Position numbers and translations under genes: made by a program | The notes under the pieces: model-generated | Told to the model about the DNA's origin: nothing | Seen by the model: the letters and a program-made list of their open reading frames with translations, nothing else | Databases searched by the model: none | Assembly (NCBI RefSeq): GCF_000517125.1 | Contig: NZ_KI912156.1 | Coordinates: 2,290-66,289, forward strand | Length of the DNA: 64,000 nt | Direction of reading: 5' to 3' | DNA from: Arthrobacter sp. MA-N2 | GTDB lineage: Bacteria > Actinomycetota > Actinomycetes > Actinomycetales > Micrococcaceae | Shown: one piece after another, positions 35,935 to 46,684 of the stretch | Numbering within the stretch: the stretch's first letter is position 1 | Layout of the letters: the number at the start of each line of letters is the position of its first letter

Positions 35935-36900
35935 CTACAAGCGGGCCTTGGCGGCCAGGTCGTGACGGGGATCGGCGTCGGAAGTAGCAGCGGCAAATGC
36001 CTTGACAGCTTCCTCGGCCTCTTTGTTGAGGTTCTGCGGGACGGCGACGTCGATCGTCACCAGCAAATCGCCGGTGCCCTTCGACGTCTTGACGCCCCGG
36101 CCCTTGACCCGGAGCGTGCGGCCCGAGGGGGTGCCGGCCGGGACGCGGACGGTGACCGTGTCGCCGTCGAGCGTTGGCACATGGATGTTGGCACCCAAGG
36201 CGGCCTCCGCGAAGGTGACCGGTACGTGGATGCGGATATTGTCGCCGTCGCGGTGAAAGAAATCGTGGGGCTTGACGTTCACCGTGATGATGAGGTCTCC
36301 GTTGCCCGCGGCGCCCGGATTGCCCTTGCCGCGCTGACGTACCTTCTGGCCGTCCCTGATGCCCGGGGGAATCTTGACATCGATGACGTTGCCGTTGCTT
36401 TCGCGCAAGCTCACCGTGGTGCCGTGGATGGATCCCGCGAAGGATATCGAAGTGGATGCCGTGCGGTCGCTGCCCTTCTGCGGGGCGCGCTGGAAGCCGG
36501 TCTGTCCGCCGCCGAAACCGCCACCGAACAAGTCAGCGAACTCGGGAGGGATGCCACCGGCTCCGGCCGGCTGACGTACACCGCCGCCGAAAAGCCCGCC
36601 AAAGAGGTCCTCGAACCCGCCATTGGCAGGTCCGCCGCGGCCGGCACCAGGGGCAAATCGTGCCCCGCCCATGGCACGAATGGCATCGTACTGCTGACGC
36701 TCCTCGGCATCCGAGAGCACCGAATAGGCCTCGGAGATGTCCTTGAATTTCTTCTCCGCGGTAGCATCACCGGAATTGGTATCCGGATGGTACTTTCGCG
36801 CAAGCTTGCGGTACGCCTTCTTGATGTCAGCGTCAGGGGCGTCCTTGGCGACACCAAGGATGGCGTAAAAATCCTTCTCAACCCAGTCCTGGCTGGCCAA
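35935..36900 (-). CDS. dnaJ: DnaJ-type co-chaperone without zinc finger
   Basis: 321 residues. J domain at 8-72 with HPD (YHPDT), a Gly/Phe-rich linker to about 150, then C-terminal substrate domains. There are no CxxCxGxG repeats, so it is the CbpA/type-II form that goes with HspR operons. The start is TTG at 36900 with GAAAGGA 8 nt upstream. It stimulates DnaK ATPase. Confidence 0.94.
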   Translation of the reverse strand: MASQDWVEKDFYAILGVAKDAPDADIKKAYRKLARKYHPDTNSGDATAEKKFKDISEAYSVLSDAEERQQYDAIRAMGGARFAPGAGRGGPANGGFEDLFGGLFGGGVRQPAGAGGIPPEFADLFGGGFGGGQTGFQRAPQKGSDRTASTSISFAGSIHGTTVSLRESNGNVIDVKIPPGIRDGQKVRQRGKGNPGAAGNGDLIITVNVKPHDFFHRDGDNIRIHVPVTFAEAALGANIHVPTLDGDTVTVRVPAGTPSGRTLRVKGRGVKTSKGTGDLLVTIDVAVPQNLNKEAEEAVKAFAAATSDADPRHDLAAKARL

Positions 36901-36927
36901 GGGCGTTTCCTTTCGTTGTGTACCACA

Positions 36928-36976
36928 ATGGCAGTTCGCGACAATGTCCTAGCGAATCACTGCCGCGAACTGCCAT
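36928..36976. repeat. 13-bp-stem palindrome between grpE and dnaJ
   Basis: Arms ATGGCAGTTCGCG (36928-36940) and CGCGAACTGCCAT (36964-36976), a perfect 13-bp stem with a 23-nt loop, inside the operon. It may lower downstream expression or stabilise the upstream mRNA. Confidence 0.65.
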
Positions 36977-36987
36977 GTCGAAGAATG

Positions 36988-37650
36988 CTAAGCAGGCACA
37001 GCCACGATTACCTGTGCGGCACGCAGGACGCGGCCGCCGGAACGGTAACCGGAGCGCAGCACTTGGCTGACGGTGTCCACGTCGATGTCCTCGCCCGGTT
37101 GCTGGATGAGTGCTTCGTGAATCGTGGGATCGAACTCGACTCCGGTTTCCGCGATGCGCTCCAGGCCGTACGTCTTGAGCGCGGTCTCCAGCTTGGCGGC
37201 GATCGCGGCGAACGGGCCGTCCACGAGGTCGCCGTGCTGGCGGGCGGCGTCGACGTCGTCGAGCACCGGCAGCAGAGAATTCAGGACGCCGATCACGGCC
37301 ATCTCCCCTGCGACAGCGCGGTCGCGTTCGACGCGCTTGCGGTAGTTGACGTACTCAGCCTGCAGGCGCAAGAGGTCATTGCGGAGTTCCGCGGCCTCTG
37401 CTTCCGCAGCGGCGCCGGGGGCCACCGACTCTTCAGCCGGAACCTGGACGCCGTTGAGGATTTCCTCAGCTTGGGACAGGGCGTCGCCCTCGGCGGCAGC
37501 GGCGTTGGAATCAGCTGCCGATCCTTGGGGGTGCCGGGCGGCCCCGGTCTCCGGGTCAACCTTGCGGTTGTCCCGAATAACCGGCTTGTGCTGCTCGTTG
37601 CCCTCGTTGTTGGACGGTGAGTGCTCTGCGTCATTGCCGTGGTGAGGCAT
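36988..37650 (-). CDS. grpE: GrpE nucleotide exchange factor
   Basis: 220 residues. Acidic disordered N-terminus, then a helix with EYVNYRKRVERDRA and the beta domain including IHEALIQQPGEDIDVDTVSQVLRSGY and the final VLRAAQVIVAVP. These are standard GrpE landmarks. It releases ADP from DnaK. The stop codon of dnaK is 2 nt upstream, so they are tightly coupled. Confidence 0.95.
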   Translation of the reverse strand: MPHHGNDAEHSPSNNEGNEQHKPVIRDNRKVDPETGAARHPQGSAADSNAAAAEGDALSQAEEILNGVQVPAEESVAPGAAAEAEAAELRNDLLRLQAEYVNYRKRVERDRAVAGEMAVIGVLNSLLPVLDDVDAARQHGDLVDGPFAAIAAKLETALKTYGLERIAETGVEFDPTIHEALIQQPGEDIDVDTVSQVLRSGYRSGGRVLRAAQVIVAVPA

Positions 37651-37652
37651 GG

Positions 37653-39524
<1,872 letters not shown>

Positions 39525-39550
39525 ATGTTGCTTCCTTTCAATGAAACCGG

Positions 39551-39571
39551 GTTGAGCGTTCTGCACTCAAC
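39551..39571. promoter_or_regulatory. HAIR operator 1 (HspR site) upstream of dnaK
   Basis: GTTGAGC, 7 nt, ACTCAAC: close to the HspR-associated inverted repeat CTTGAGT-N7-ACTCAAG. It overlaps the -10 region of the dnaK promoter. Confidence 0.85.
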
Positions 39572-39597
39572 TGTACTCAGCCCCTCTCCAATGTCAA
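39570..39597 (-). promoter_or_regulatory. dnaK promoter
   Basis: On the minus strand: -35 TTGACA (39592-39597, consensus), 16-nt spacer, -10 TACAGT (39570-39575). Flanked on both sides by HAIR operators, so HspR can block polymerase. Confidence 0.7.
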
Positions 39598-39600
39598 TCC

Positions 39601-39627
39601 AAAGTTGAGTCAAGTACGCTCAACTTT
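39601..39627. promoter_or_regulatory. HAIR operator 2 (HspR site) upstream of dnaK
   Basis: Arms AAAGTTGAG and CTCAACTTT, a perfect 9-bp dyad with a 9-nt spacer. The HAIR-type core TTGAGT-N7-GCTCAA lies within. It sits just upstream of the -35. Confidence 0.82.
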
Positions 39628-39665
39628 GCCTCCGGAGGGTCAAAGAACCCTGGAAACACGGGGAT

Positions 39666-40480
39666 TTACGGTCGATTTCGCCGTGGGAGAACGCGCGGTT
39701 GAGGGCCGCCGTCGAAGTCGCCGGAACGCTGCGGAGTCGCCCGAACGCTCCGGCGACTCCGCAGCGTTCCGGCGACTTCGACGGCGGGTGGTCCATCAGG
39801 CGGCATCGGCTTGTACACCCATGCCACCAACACCACAGAGATGATCATCAGAAGGAACCACGAGACAAGCTTGTCCGCCGACACCAAATGCCAGCCGTCC
39901 AATTGGCTCGGATACAGCCAGGCGTGCGACCAGGTGGCGATGTTCTCGGCGATCCAGATAAAGAGGGCCACAAGTAGGAAGGCCAGGACCAGCGGCATCC
40001 GGAGTCGACGCCGAAACACCCGGAAGTACATCACGCACCGGCCATAGATCACCACGACGGCGGCCAGCAGGACCCAACGGGCATCAGCGGTGAAGTGGTG
40101 CGAAAAGAAATTCACATAGATGGCTGCGGCCAGGACCGCAGTGATCCAACGCCGCGGATACCTGGCGAACCGCAGCTCGAAAACCCGGTAAACCCGCACC
40201 ATGTACGAACCGACCGCCGCATACATGAAGCCGCTGAAGAGCGGAACGGCGCCAACCCGGAGGACACCCTCCGCCTCATAGGACCACGAGCCGACGCCGG
40301 TCTTGAACAACTCCATGACCGTTCAAGGAGCGAAGCACCGAAGATGCACGCCCACGCCTGCTTGAGGCCGAACACGGTGAACTCAGTGAGCCTGTATCGA
40401 AGTCCCCGGAGCGGGGCACCACCCAGGAACCGGCTCGCGCTGCCGTCGATAAGCGCCTCTACCGCGGTGAGCTCGCGCAT
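39666..40480 (-). pseudogene. DUF817 membrane protein gene, internally deleted
   Basis: The N-terminal piece (from ATG 40480) ends ...GLKQAWACIFGASLL. The C-terminal piece (from 40316) begins MELFKTGVGSWSYEAEGVLRVGAVPLFSGFMYAAVGSYMVR and has the family's membrane helices. The pieces are in different frames and join near 40320. About 50-70 residues that normally lie between them in DUF817 (two helices) are missing. The 3' end has also been extended by a long palindrome (39706-39787) that encodes the odd tail EVAGTLRSRR.... The C-terminal piece alone could still be translated as a 216-residue protein. It overlaps no neighbour; the MpaB-like gene lies just upstream. Confidence 0.6.
39706..39787. 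repeat. 36-bp perfect palindrome in the 3' end of the DUF817 gene
   Basis: Left arm 39706-39741 and right arm 39752-39787 are perfect complements over 36 bp, with a 10-nt loop (CGAACGCTCC). The arms begin CCGCCGTCGAAGTCGCCGG. It could act as a terminator, but its length is extreme for that. Confidence 0.85.
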
Positions 40481-40485
40481 CGGCG

Positions 40486-41262
40486 CTACCCGTCGGAGCC
40501 GAGCTGGCGAAGATAGTAGTTCTTCGGCCAGTGCCGGACCCCCTGTGGCAGCCTCGGATAAGCCGCCGCCAAGAGTCGCATGGTGCCGTCAAAGCCGCGC
40601 CGCTGCCGGGAACTCCAGGGCAGTCCGAATCCCTCGCGGAGCTGCGGGGGCAGCAGACCCGCCGTGAGCAATCGGGCCAACGGCATGGTGAGGCGCAATA
40701 AGAACGGGCCGCCCGTGGGATACAACAGCTCGCGGGCAACCCTCAAGGCGGCTGCGTCCGGTTCCAGGTTCAGCAAGCATTCGTCCCAATAGCGCGCGAA
40801 GGCCGAGCGATCGGCCGGCCAGAGCTCGGCGGGCAGCTGCAAGGCTGTCCCAATCCGCGCATACTCGAGGTAGATGCGATCGGCAGTGTCGTCGTCGAGG
40901 GCTCCATGGACCTTTTCGTAGACGGTGACGGCGGTGTCATAGAGGGTCGCCACCACCCAGAGCTGGGATTGCGCGTCAAAGGCGTTGTATCCCTTCGACT
41001 TTTCGTCCGCTGTCCGCCGAACAGGGGCGTGGGCACGGTTCACGGCCCGCCGCACCTGGGCCAATTGCCCTTCCGAGCCATAAACCACGGCATACACGTA
41101 CGTCATGGTGGCACGCAGCCGGTCCAGCGGCCGCTCGGCGAAGTTGCTGTGCTCGGCGACGCCGTGACCGACCGCCGGATTCGCGATCTGCATCAAGATG
41201 GCGCGGCCTGCCCCGGCGAGCAAGACGCCCTCCGCTCCAATGTCAGCAAGTCCACGGGCCAT
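40486..41262 (-). CDS. MpaB/latex-clearing-type oxygenase family protein (DUF2236)
   Basis: 258 residues from ATG 41262 (a GTG at 41286 is also possible). GLADIGAEGVLLAGAGRAILMQIANPAVGHGVAEHSNF is the family start, with RLRATMTYVYAVVYG, then VNRAHAPVR, YNAFDAQSQLWVVATL and the helix with FARYWDE. In rubber-oxygenase relatives these residues hold a b-type haem. Function here is not known; it may oxidise a lipid or polyisoprenoid. Soluble, no signal peptide seen. Confidence 0.82.
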   Translation of the reverse strand: MARGLADIGAEGVLLAGAGRAILMQIANPAVGHGVAEHSNFAERPLDRLRATMTYVYAVVYGSEGQLAQVRRAVNRAHAPVRRTADEKSKGYNAFDAQSQLWVVATLYDTAVTVYEKVHGALDDDTADRIYLEYARIGTALQLPAELWPADRSAFARYWDECLLNLEPDAAALRVARELLYPTGGPFLLRLTMPLARLLTAGLLPPQLREGFGLPWSSRQRRGFDGTMRLLAAAYPRLPQGVRHWPKNYYLRQLGSDG

Positions 41263-41313
41263 GCAGTTACTGTACCTTTCGGGCACCGCCCTGCACGCGT
41301 GCCGCGGGAGCGG

Positions 41314-42039
41314 CTACAGCCCCACTATCCCCTGCAGGACCGCGAGCTGATGCTCAAATAACTCGTCCCTCGCAACGAAGGTGTCGGCCCCGTATTGGCC
41401 GAACACTTCGAAGCTGACCGCGCCGAAAACCGACGTCCATACGAGCACTCCCCGCGCGAGCGTGGAGTCCGGAACGGCAACGCCCAGTTCGGCCCGGATG
41501 GCCGCCAGGTCTGCCGCAAGGGCAGGAGGTACGACGACGGCGGGCGCCACGTCGGCGGCCAAGGCACCTACGCGGTGGGCGGCGTCGAAGATCCCCACCA
41601 TCCGGTAGATCACTCGCGTTCCGGGTTCCGTGGTGCGCTCTGCGGGCGCTTGGTATCCGGGCACCGGGCTGCCGAACAGGAGGGCATAGCTTGCCGGCTC
41701 GCGCAGGGCCCACTGACGAACGGCCCGCCCGAGCGCCAGGAACCTGCCGCGGTAATCGTCGCCCGGGAGGACGTCGACGGCGGCATCCACTTCGTCGCCC
41801 AACTCGCCGTAAGCGTCGATCAGCAGGAGGGTCAGCAGTTCGTCGCGGCTCTCCACGTAACGGTAAACAGCCGAAGAAACCACGCCAAGATCCCGCGCGA
41901 CGGCGCGCAGCGACAGGGCCGCCGCTCCGTGCAGCGCAAGGTGCTCACGGCCCAAGCGGATGATGTCAGCCACGGTTTGGGCCCGGGCGCGCTCCCGGGG
42001 AGTCGATCGCTTGGCCTCTGCGGCGGGAGGGAGGTTCAT
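41314..42039 (-). CDS. TetR-family transcriptional regulator
   Basis: 241 residues from ATG 42039. HTH region RARAQTVADIIRLGREHLALHGAAALSLRAVARDLGVVSSAVYRYVESRDELLTLL, then a ligand-binding domain with the WHG-type C-terminal fold (DSTLARGVLVWTSVFGAVSFEVFGQ). It diverges from the NAD-dependent epimerase-like gene. A perfect palindrome at 42123-42149 in the gap is its likely operator. Confidence 0.92.
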   Translation of the reverse strand: MNLPPAAEAKRSTPRERARAQTVADIIRLGREHLALHGAAALSLRAVARDLGVVSSAVYRYVESRDELLTLLLIDAYGELGDEVDAAVDVLPGDDYRGRFLALGRAVRQWALREPASYALLFGSPVPGYQAPAERTTEPGTRVIYRMVGIFDAAHRVGALAADVAPAVVVPPALAADLAAIRAELGVAVPDSTLARGVLVWTSVFGAVSFEVFGQYGADTFVARDELFEHQLAVLQGIVGL

Positions 42040-42092
42040 GCACCCCAGCATGCCATAAATGAGAGCATGGGCAACAAATGTGAGCGGTGCTC

Positions 42093-42121
42093 TTGACATG
42101 CAATCGGGGAAGGTTCATCCT
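42093..42121 (+). promoter_or_regulatory. Candidate promoter of the epimerase-like gene
   Basis: TTGACA (about 42093-42098), 17-nt spacer, CATCCT. The TetR-type palindrome begins immediately downstream, over the expected start of transcription. Confidence 0.5.
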
Positions 42122-42122
42122 G

Positions 42123-42149
42123 AATTCAGAGAGCACTGCTCTCTGAATT
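42123..42149. promoter_or_regulatory. TetR-type operator palindrome
   Basis: Perfect arms AATTCAGAGAGCA and TGCTCTCTGAATT (13 bp each) around one C. It lies between the divergent TetR and epimerase-like genes. Confidence 0.75.
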
Positions 42150-42177
42150 GATTCCCCAGCAGAAAGCGAGCACCACC

Positions 42178-43113
42178 ATGTACGTCGTCACCGGAGCAGG
42201 ACCCGTCGGATGGACCATAGCCCAGCAACTTGCCCAACGCGGCGAGCGGGTGCGCATCCTGACGCGCTCCGGCAGTGGCCCGGAGCACGCGCTGATCGAA
42301 AAGCGCCGCGTGGACGTCTCGGATGCAGCCAAAGTGGCTCAAGCCTTGGAGGGCGCCACAGGCGTTTTTCATTGCATCCACGGCTCGGCCTACCGAGCCA
42401 AAGCCTGGGCAGCCGAGCTTCCACAAGCAGAGCAAGTGGTGATGGACGCCGCAGTGGCGGCAGGCGCCGTCGTCGTCTTCCCCGAGAGCCTTTACTCCTA
42501 TAGCGAGCCGGACAAGATCATGACCGAAGGCAGCCCGCGCGAAGCTGCCGGAGGCAAACGCGGGATCCGCTCCGCCCTGCTGAAGGCACGCGAAAGCCAC
42601 GCGGCGAACACCGTCAGTGTGGTGGCCGGCGACTTCTTCGGGCCCCGGGTCCGGATGGCGCATGCCGGCGAGCGCATGGTGCCACTGGTCCTTGGAGGCA
42701 AAACCGTCCAGGTCCTCGCAAGCGCCGAGCAGCCGCACTCGTTCACCTACGTCCCGGATCTCGCCGGCGCCATGATCGCTGCCGCGCAAAAGCCGGAAAC
42801 CTGGAACTCGGTGCTGCACGCCCCCACGGGACCGGCGATGACGATGCGCGGCATCGCGGGAAACGTCGCCCGCTCAGCCGGCGTTCCAGAACCGAAGCTG
42901 AGTGTGGTTCCGAGCTGGCTGCTCCGGGCCCTCGGCCTGTTCTCGACCGACATGCGCGAGCTGGCCGAAATGCTGTACCAATTCGAGCGGCCGTTCGTCA
43001 TGGACTCCACGGCGAGCCAGGCCATGCTGGGACTGGAGCCGACGCCCCTTGAAGACGCGATGGCGGCAACGGTCGCTTGGTGGCGGGATCAGGAAGCCGC
43101 GGTTGCCCGCTGA
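42178..43113 (+). CDS. NAD(P)-dependent epimerase/dehydratase-type oxidoreductase
   Basis: 311 residues from ATG 42178. Rossmann start YVVTGAGPVGWTIAQQLAQRGERVRILTR. Family elements VFHCIHGSAYRAKAW, VVVFPESLYSYSEPDKIMTEGSPREAAGGKRGIRSALLKA and GDFFGPRVRMAHAGERM are seen. It is an atypical short-chain or NmrA-like reductase; the YxxxK pair is not clear. Probably controlled by the divergent TetR regulator, perhaps for detoxifying a carbonyl compound. Confidence 0.85.
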   Translation: MYVVTGAGPVGWTIAQQLAQRGERVRILTRSGSGPEHALIEKRRVDVSDAAKVAQALEGATGVFHCIHGSAYRAKAWAAELPQAEQVVMDAAVAAGAVVVFPESLYSYSEPDKIMTEGSPREAAGGKRGIRSALLKARESHAANTVSVVAGDFFGPRVRMAHAGERMVPLVLGGKTVQVLASAEQPHSFTYVPDLAGAMIAAAQKPETWNSVLHAPTGPAMTMRGIAGNVARSAGVPEPKLSVVPSWLLRALGLFSTDMRELAEMLYQFERPFVMDSTASQAMLGLEPTPLEDAMAATVAWWRDQEAAVAR

Positions 43114-45275
43114 GTCTCTTTTACCGCGGGAACCGTGCCGAGACGCCCGGGCCACCAAATCCGCCGGCCAATGTCATAAGACAGGGCGGGCACCAAGAGC
43201 GAGCGAACGATGGTGGTGTCGAGCAGCACGCCGAACGCCACAATGAAGGAGATCTGCGCCAGGAAGAGGATCGGGATGACCCCGAGGGCGGCAAACGTTG
43301 CGGCAAGGACAACGCCCGCGGAAGTAATCACACCGCCGGTCGCACCGAGCCCCTTCAAGATACCGGGCCGGGTTCCGGCCCCCAGCGACTCTTCCCGGAC
43401 ACGGGTCATGAGGAAGATGTTGTAGTCAACTCCAAGGGCCACAAGGAACACAAAGCCAAAAAGGGGAACCGAGGCATCCGCGCCGGGGAAGCCAAACACA
43501 TGGTTGAAAACCCAAGCCGAGACCCCTAACGCTGCCGCATAGGACAACACAACGGTGCCGATCAGCAATAGTGGCGCCAGAACGGCCCGCAGCAACACCA
43601 TCAGCACCAACAGGATGACGGCCAGGACGATCGGAATAATCCGCCACAAATCAGCCTGCGCACTGGCATTGGTATCCGCCGCGGTGGCCGTTGTTCCTCC
43701 CACCAACGTCCCGGGCGCCACGTCATGCAGTTTCTGCCGGAGCGTTGCGATGGTCTGCTCAGCCTTCGCCGAATCCGCCTCCGAGGACAGCGTGGCGTTG
43801 ATCAGCACCCGGCCGTCCCGCACCAAAGGCGCATTGCTCGACTGGGGTTGGCCCAGCGGGCGCTGGCTGGCGCCGGTTTGAGCGCCCACCATGGCGGCAT
43901 CCGAGATGCCTTCCTGGCCTACGACAGCCGCAAGGACCGCATCCGCAGCCTTTTCGTCGGCGACAACCACCACCGGACTTCCTGCCCCGGCGGGGTAATG
44001 CCGGCCGAGCGCCGCCTGGCCGTCTACTGCTTCCGATTTGCTCAAGATGAGATCCGATTGCGGAACCCCGCTGGCTTGGAGTTGGAGCAGGCCCGAGGCG
44101 CACACCACCAGAATGGCAGCCGCGCCCACCCACACGGCCCTGGGCCGCCTGCTGATGGTGTTGGACAAAAGCCTCCAGACGCGCGGGATGTCGGAGTTGG
44201 CCCGACTCTTCCTCGGTGTACGCGGCCAAAAGGCGGACCTGCCAAGCAAGCCAAGGGCCGCAGGAAGCAGCGTCAGGCTGGCCAACATTGAAAAGCCGAT
44301 TCCGATCGCGCCGATTGGCCCGAGCCCACGGTTTGAGTTCAATTCCGAGAAGAGCAAGCAGAGCAACGCCAAGGCGACGGTTGTTCCCGATGCCAGGATG
44401 GCCTCGAAGCTACCCTTGTACGCGCGCCCTACTGCCGCCCATTTATTGGGCAGGTAGGCCAAGCCCTCTCGGTATCGGGCCACAAATAGAAGGGCGTAGT
44501 CGGTAGCCGAACCTACCACCAAGATGGACAGGATCCCTTGGCTCTGGCCCGTCAACTGGACCACGCCTGCCTTCGCTAAAGCAAAGACCACCAGAATGGA
44601 ACCACACAGCGCGAAGACAGCGGTCAGTAGGACCACAAAGGGCAGCACTACGGATCGATAAACGGCCAGCAGGATCACCAGGACTGCACCCAAGGCCGCG
44701 AAGAGAAGTATCCCGTCGATGCCGCCAAAGGCGTTGACCAAGTCCGCGAGGAAGCCTGCCGGTCCCGTCACGTAGGTGGCCGTCCCGGCGGGAAGACCGG
44801 CCTCCGCCACATAGCCTGCCGCCTTTGCACGAAGCGACTGGATACTCCCTTTGACTCCGTTTCCTTGCTCAACCGGGACGATGAATTGCGCCGCGTTCCC
44901 GTCCGCGGACGGAATCGGCCCAGCAACCGACGCCGAAGGGCTGACTCCGTTGACAGCCGCCAGTTGGGCGCCAAGGGACGCCAGGCCAGCCAATTGATTG
45001 GGTGAGAGCTTCTCCGGCGACTCGATCAACACCACCGCTGGAACGCTCCCGCCGGAAGTGAATTTGCTTTGCCATTCACGGGCTTCCGTGGATTCAGCGC
45101 TGGCTGGCAGGAACGAGGCTTGATCGTTGCTGGATACCTCGCTGAGCTTTCCAAAGGTTGGTCCGCCCATTCCACCGACCGCCATCCATGCGATCAGCGA
45201 AAGCACAGCCAACGCTATCCACCACCGCGAGCGGCCTCGATTGCCGGCTCCTGGCTTCTTGTCCATCATCCCCAC
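43089..45275 (-). CDS. MMPL-family RND transporter
   Basis: 728 residues. 12 membrane helices in two halves, each after a large extracytoplasmic loop. GSATDYALLFVARYREGL and LGVDYNIFLMTRVREESLG are the paired RND motifs with the acidic/Tyr proton relay. MMPL proteins export lipids or drugs. It diverges from a MarR-type regulator and overlaps the end of the convergent oxidoreductase gene by about 25 nt at its 3' end. Confidence 0.92.
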   Translation of the reverse strand: MGMMDKKPGAGNRGRSRWWIALAVLSLIAWMAVGGMGGPTFGKLSEVSSNDQASFLPASAESTEAREWQSKFTSGGSVPAVVLIESPEKLSPNQLAGLASLGAQLAAVNGVSPSASVAGPIPSADGNAAQFIVPVEQGNGVKGSIQSLRAKAAGYVAEAGLPAGTATYVTGPAGFLADLVNAFGGIDGILLFAALGAVLVILLAVYRSVVLPFVVLLTAVFALCGSILVVFALAKAGVVQLTGQSQGILSILVVGSATDYALLFVARYREGLAYLPNKWAAVGRAYKGSFEAILASGTTVALALLCLLFSELNSNRGLGPIGAIGIGFSMLASLTLLPAALGLLGRSAFWPRTPRKSRANSDIPRVWRLLSNTISRRPRAVWVGAAAILVVCASGLLQLQASGVPQSDLILSKSEAVDGQAALGRHYPAGAGSPVVVVADEKAADAVLAAVVGQEGISDAAMVGAQTGASQRPLGQPQSSNAPLVRDGRVLINATLSSEADSAKAEQTIATLRQKLHDVAPGTLVGGTTATAADTNASAQADLWRIIPIVLAVILLVLMVLLRAVLAPLLLIGTVVLSYAAALGVSAWVFNHVFGFPGADASVPLFGFVFLVALGVDYNIFLMTRVREESLGAGTRPGILKGLGATGGVITSAGVVLAATFAALGVIPILFLAQISFIVAFGVLLDTTIVRSLLVPALSYDIGRRIWWPGRLGTVPAVKETQRATAAS

Positions 45276-45300
45276 ACCCTTTCAAATTACTTCCACGACG

Positions 45301-45327
45301 AAATATATCTATGATGGAGATAATTGG
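45301..45327. promoter_or_regulatory. Candidate MarR operator
   Basis: An AT-rich imperfect dyad (ATATATCT ... AGATAATT) in the divergent gap between the MMPL and MarR genes. Much more AT-rich than its surroundings. Confidence 0.4.
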
Positions 45328-45371
45328 TCAATGGCACATCAGTGGGATAATTTGAGGCTGAAGGAGGCCTC

Positions 45372-45908
45372 ATGGATGACAATCAGCACGTTCCGTCCGC
45401 TGCGGCGCTCCTCGGGCTACTCCAACAATTCACGGTCGAAACCGATCGCTACGTAGAGGCCGTCAGCAGTAGTCACGATCTTCATCGCACAGACCTGAAT
45501 GCGTTGGCTGCCATGGTCGCCGCTGCCCGGGAAGGCAGGACCATGACCCCCGGCGCCCTCCGGACAGCGCTCAACCTGAGCTCACCGGCAACAACTGCGC
45601 TCGTGGACCGGCTGGACCGGGCTGGCCATCTCGCGCGCCACCGCAGCGAAAAGGACCGGCGACAGGTCCATCTGGAAATGACGGATTCGGCACGCGCCAC
45701 AGGCAGTCAGCTGTTCTCTCCCCTGGCAAGCGCCATCGCCCCGGTCATCGGCGCCCTTTCACCGGAAGAACTTCACACCGTGATGACTTTCATGCAGGGC
45801 GTCATCGAGGCCACCGTGGCGGCCCGCAAGGACGTCACGCCAAGCCATGAACCATCGACTGGAGTTACGCCCGATGTTCCGGTGACTCACAGGGCGGTGC
45901 AAGAGTAA
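45372..45908 (+). CDS. MarR-family regulator
   Basis: 178 residues. Winged helix (MTPGALRTALNLSSPATTALVDRLDRAGHLARHRSEKDRRQVHLEMTDSARA) with the DRR wing typical of MarR. Start at ATG 45372 with GGAGG just upstream. It is likely to repress the divergent MMPL exporter and respond to its substrate. Confidence 0.92.
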   Translation: MDDNQHVPSAAALLGLLQQFTVETDRYVEAVSSSHDLHRTDLNALAAMVAAAREGRTMTPGALRTALNLSSPATTALVDRLDRAGHLARHRSEKDRRQVHLEMTDSARATGSQLFSPLASAIAPVIGALSPEELHTVMTFMQGVIEATVAARKDVTPSHEPSTGVTPDVPVTHRAVQE

Positions 45909-45953
45909 TCTTGACCACATCGGCTGTGCTGGACCACTTGGTGGGGTGACACC

Positions 45954-46616
45954 GTGGGTGTTGTGCGATCATCGTTGACCGAACTCCTCGGGATACTTTC
46001 CGACGCCGTTTCGCCAGAGCGTGTCCGCTTCGACGACGGCTCCGAACCCCTCGCCAGTCAATCCACCGATGCACCTGTCACCGTCCACACCGTCGCCATG
46101 AACAGGGTGGGCCGATCCCGGCGGGAAGGCCCCTTGCTGGACCTTGAACTAAAGGTAGCCGTGGAATGCCATGGCCCCACCCAATTGGACAACATGGAGA
46201 AGCTCCTGCTGGCCGTCGAGCATCACAACCAGTACTCCGTGGTCTCCAGCGGCGAGTTCCAGCCAGACGAATACGATGCAGGCATCCGCCAAGGCCTCGG
46301 TTTCCTGGTCCGTATTCCCGTCGGGATCCGCTTCGAGGAGCCTTCCGGCCCTCCAGCCGCTAAACCACCCGTCGCGACCACCACGGTGTCCCGCCGGATC
46401 CACGGCCGGCTGGTCGATGTCCACAACAAAGGCATCCCAGATGCCTACATCCGGCCGCATTCGTCAGCCACCGCCGTCGTGAGCGATCCCACGGGCCATT
46501 TCGAGGTACTTGCCTCAGCGGACGAGCTCCAGCACTTTGTCGTCGCGGTCCGCGGCACTGAGCGTGAAGTCCCAGCCAACACGAGCAGCCTGCCGGTCAT
46601 CATCCGGTGGGAATGA
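45954..46616 (+). CDS. Pvc16-like/DUF4255 N-domain with carboxypeptidase-regulatory-like C-domain
   Basis: 220 residues from GTG 45954. The N-terminal part (LTELLGILSDAVSPERVRFDDGSEP, later HTVAMNRVGRSRREGPLLDLELKVAVECHG and NMEKLLLAVEHHNQYSV) resembles Pvc16/DUF4255 proteins that cap contractile injection systems. Residues about 145-220 (SRRIHGRLVDVHNKGIPDAYIRPHSSATAVVSDPTGHFEV) form a carboxypeptidase-regulatory-like beta sandwich. No other injection-system genes are nearby, so this may be an orphan. The family call is tentative. Confidence 0.55.
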   Translation: MGVVRSSLTELLGILSDAVSPERVRFDDGSEPLASQSTDAPVTVHTVAMNRVGRSRREGPLLDLELKVAVECHGPTQLDNMEKLLLAVEHHNQYSVVSSGEFQPDEYDAGIRQGLGFLVRIPVGIRFEEPSGPPAAKPPVATTTVSRRIHGRLVDVHNKGIPDAYIRPHSSATAVVSDPTGHFEVLASADELQHFVVAVRGTEREVPANTSSLPVIIRWE

Positions 46617-46684
46617 AAAGGAAGCAAAACTCCAGCAAAACGTCATCACCGGGCGGTCAGGCGCCAGACATGAAATGATCAACC

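Noticed and set aside
39601..39627. CIRCE element for HrcA
   Set aside because: The arms are TTGAG/CTCAA with short spacing, which fits HAIR for HspR; hspR lies in the operon.
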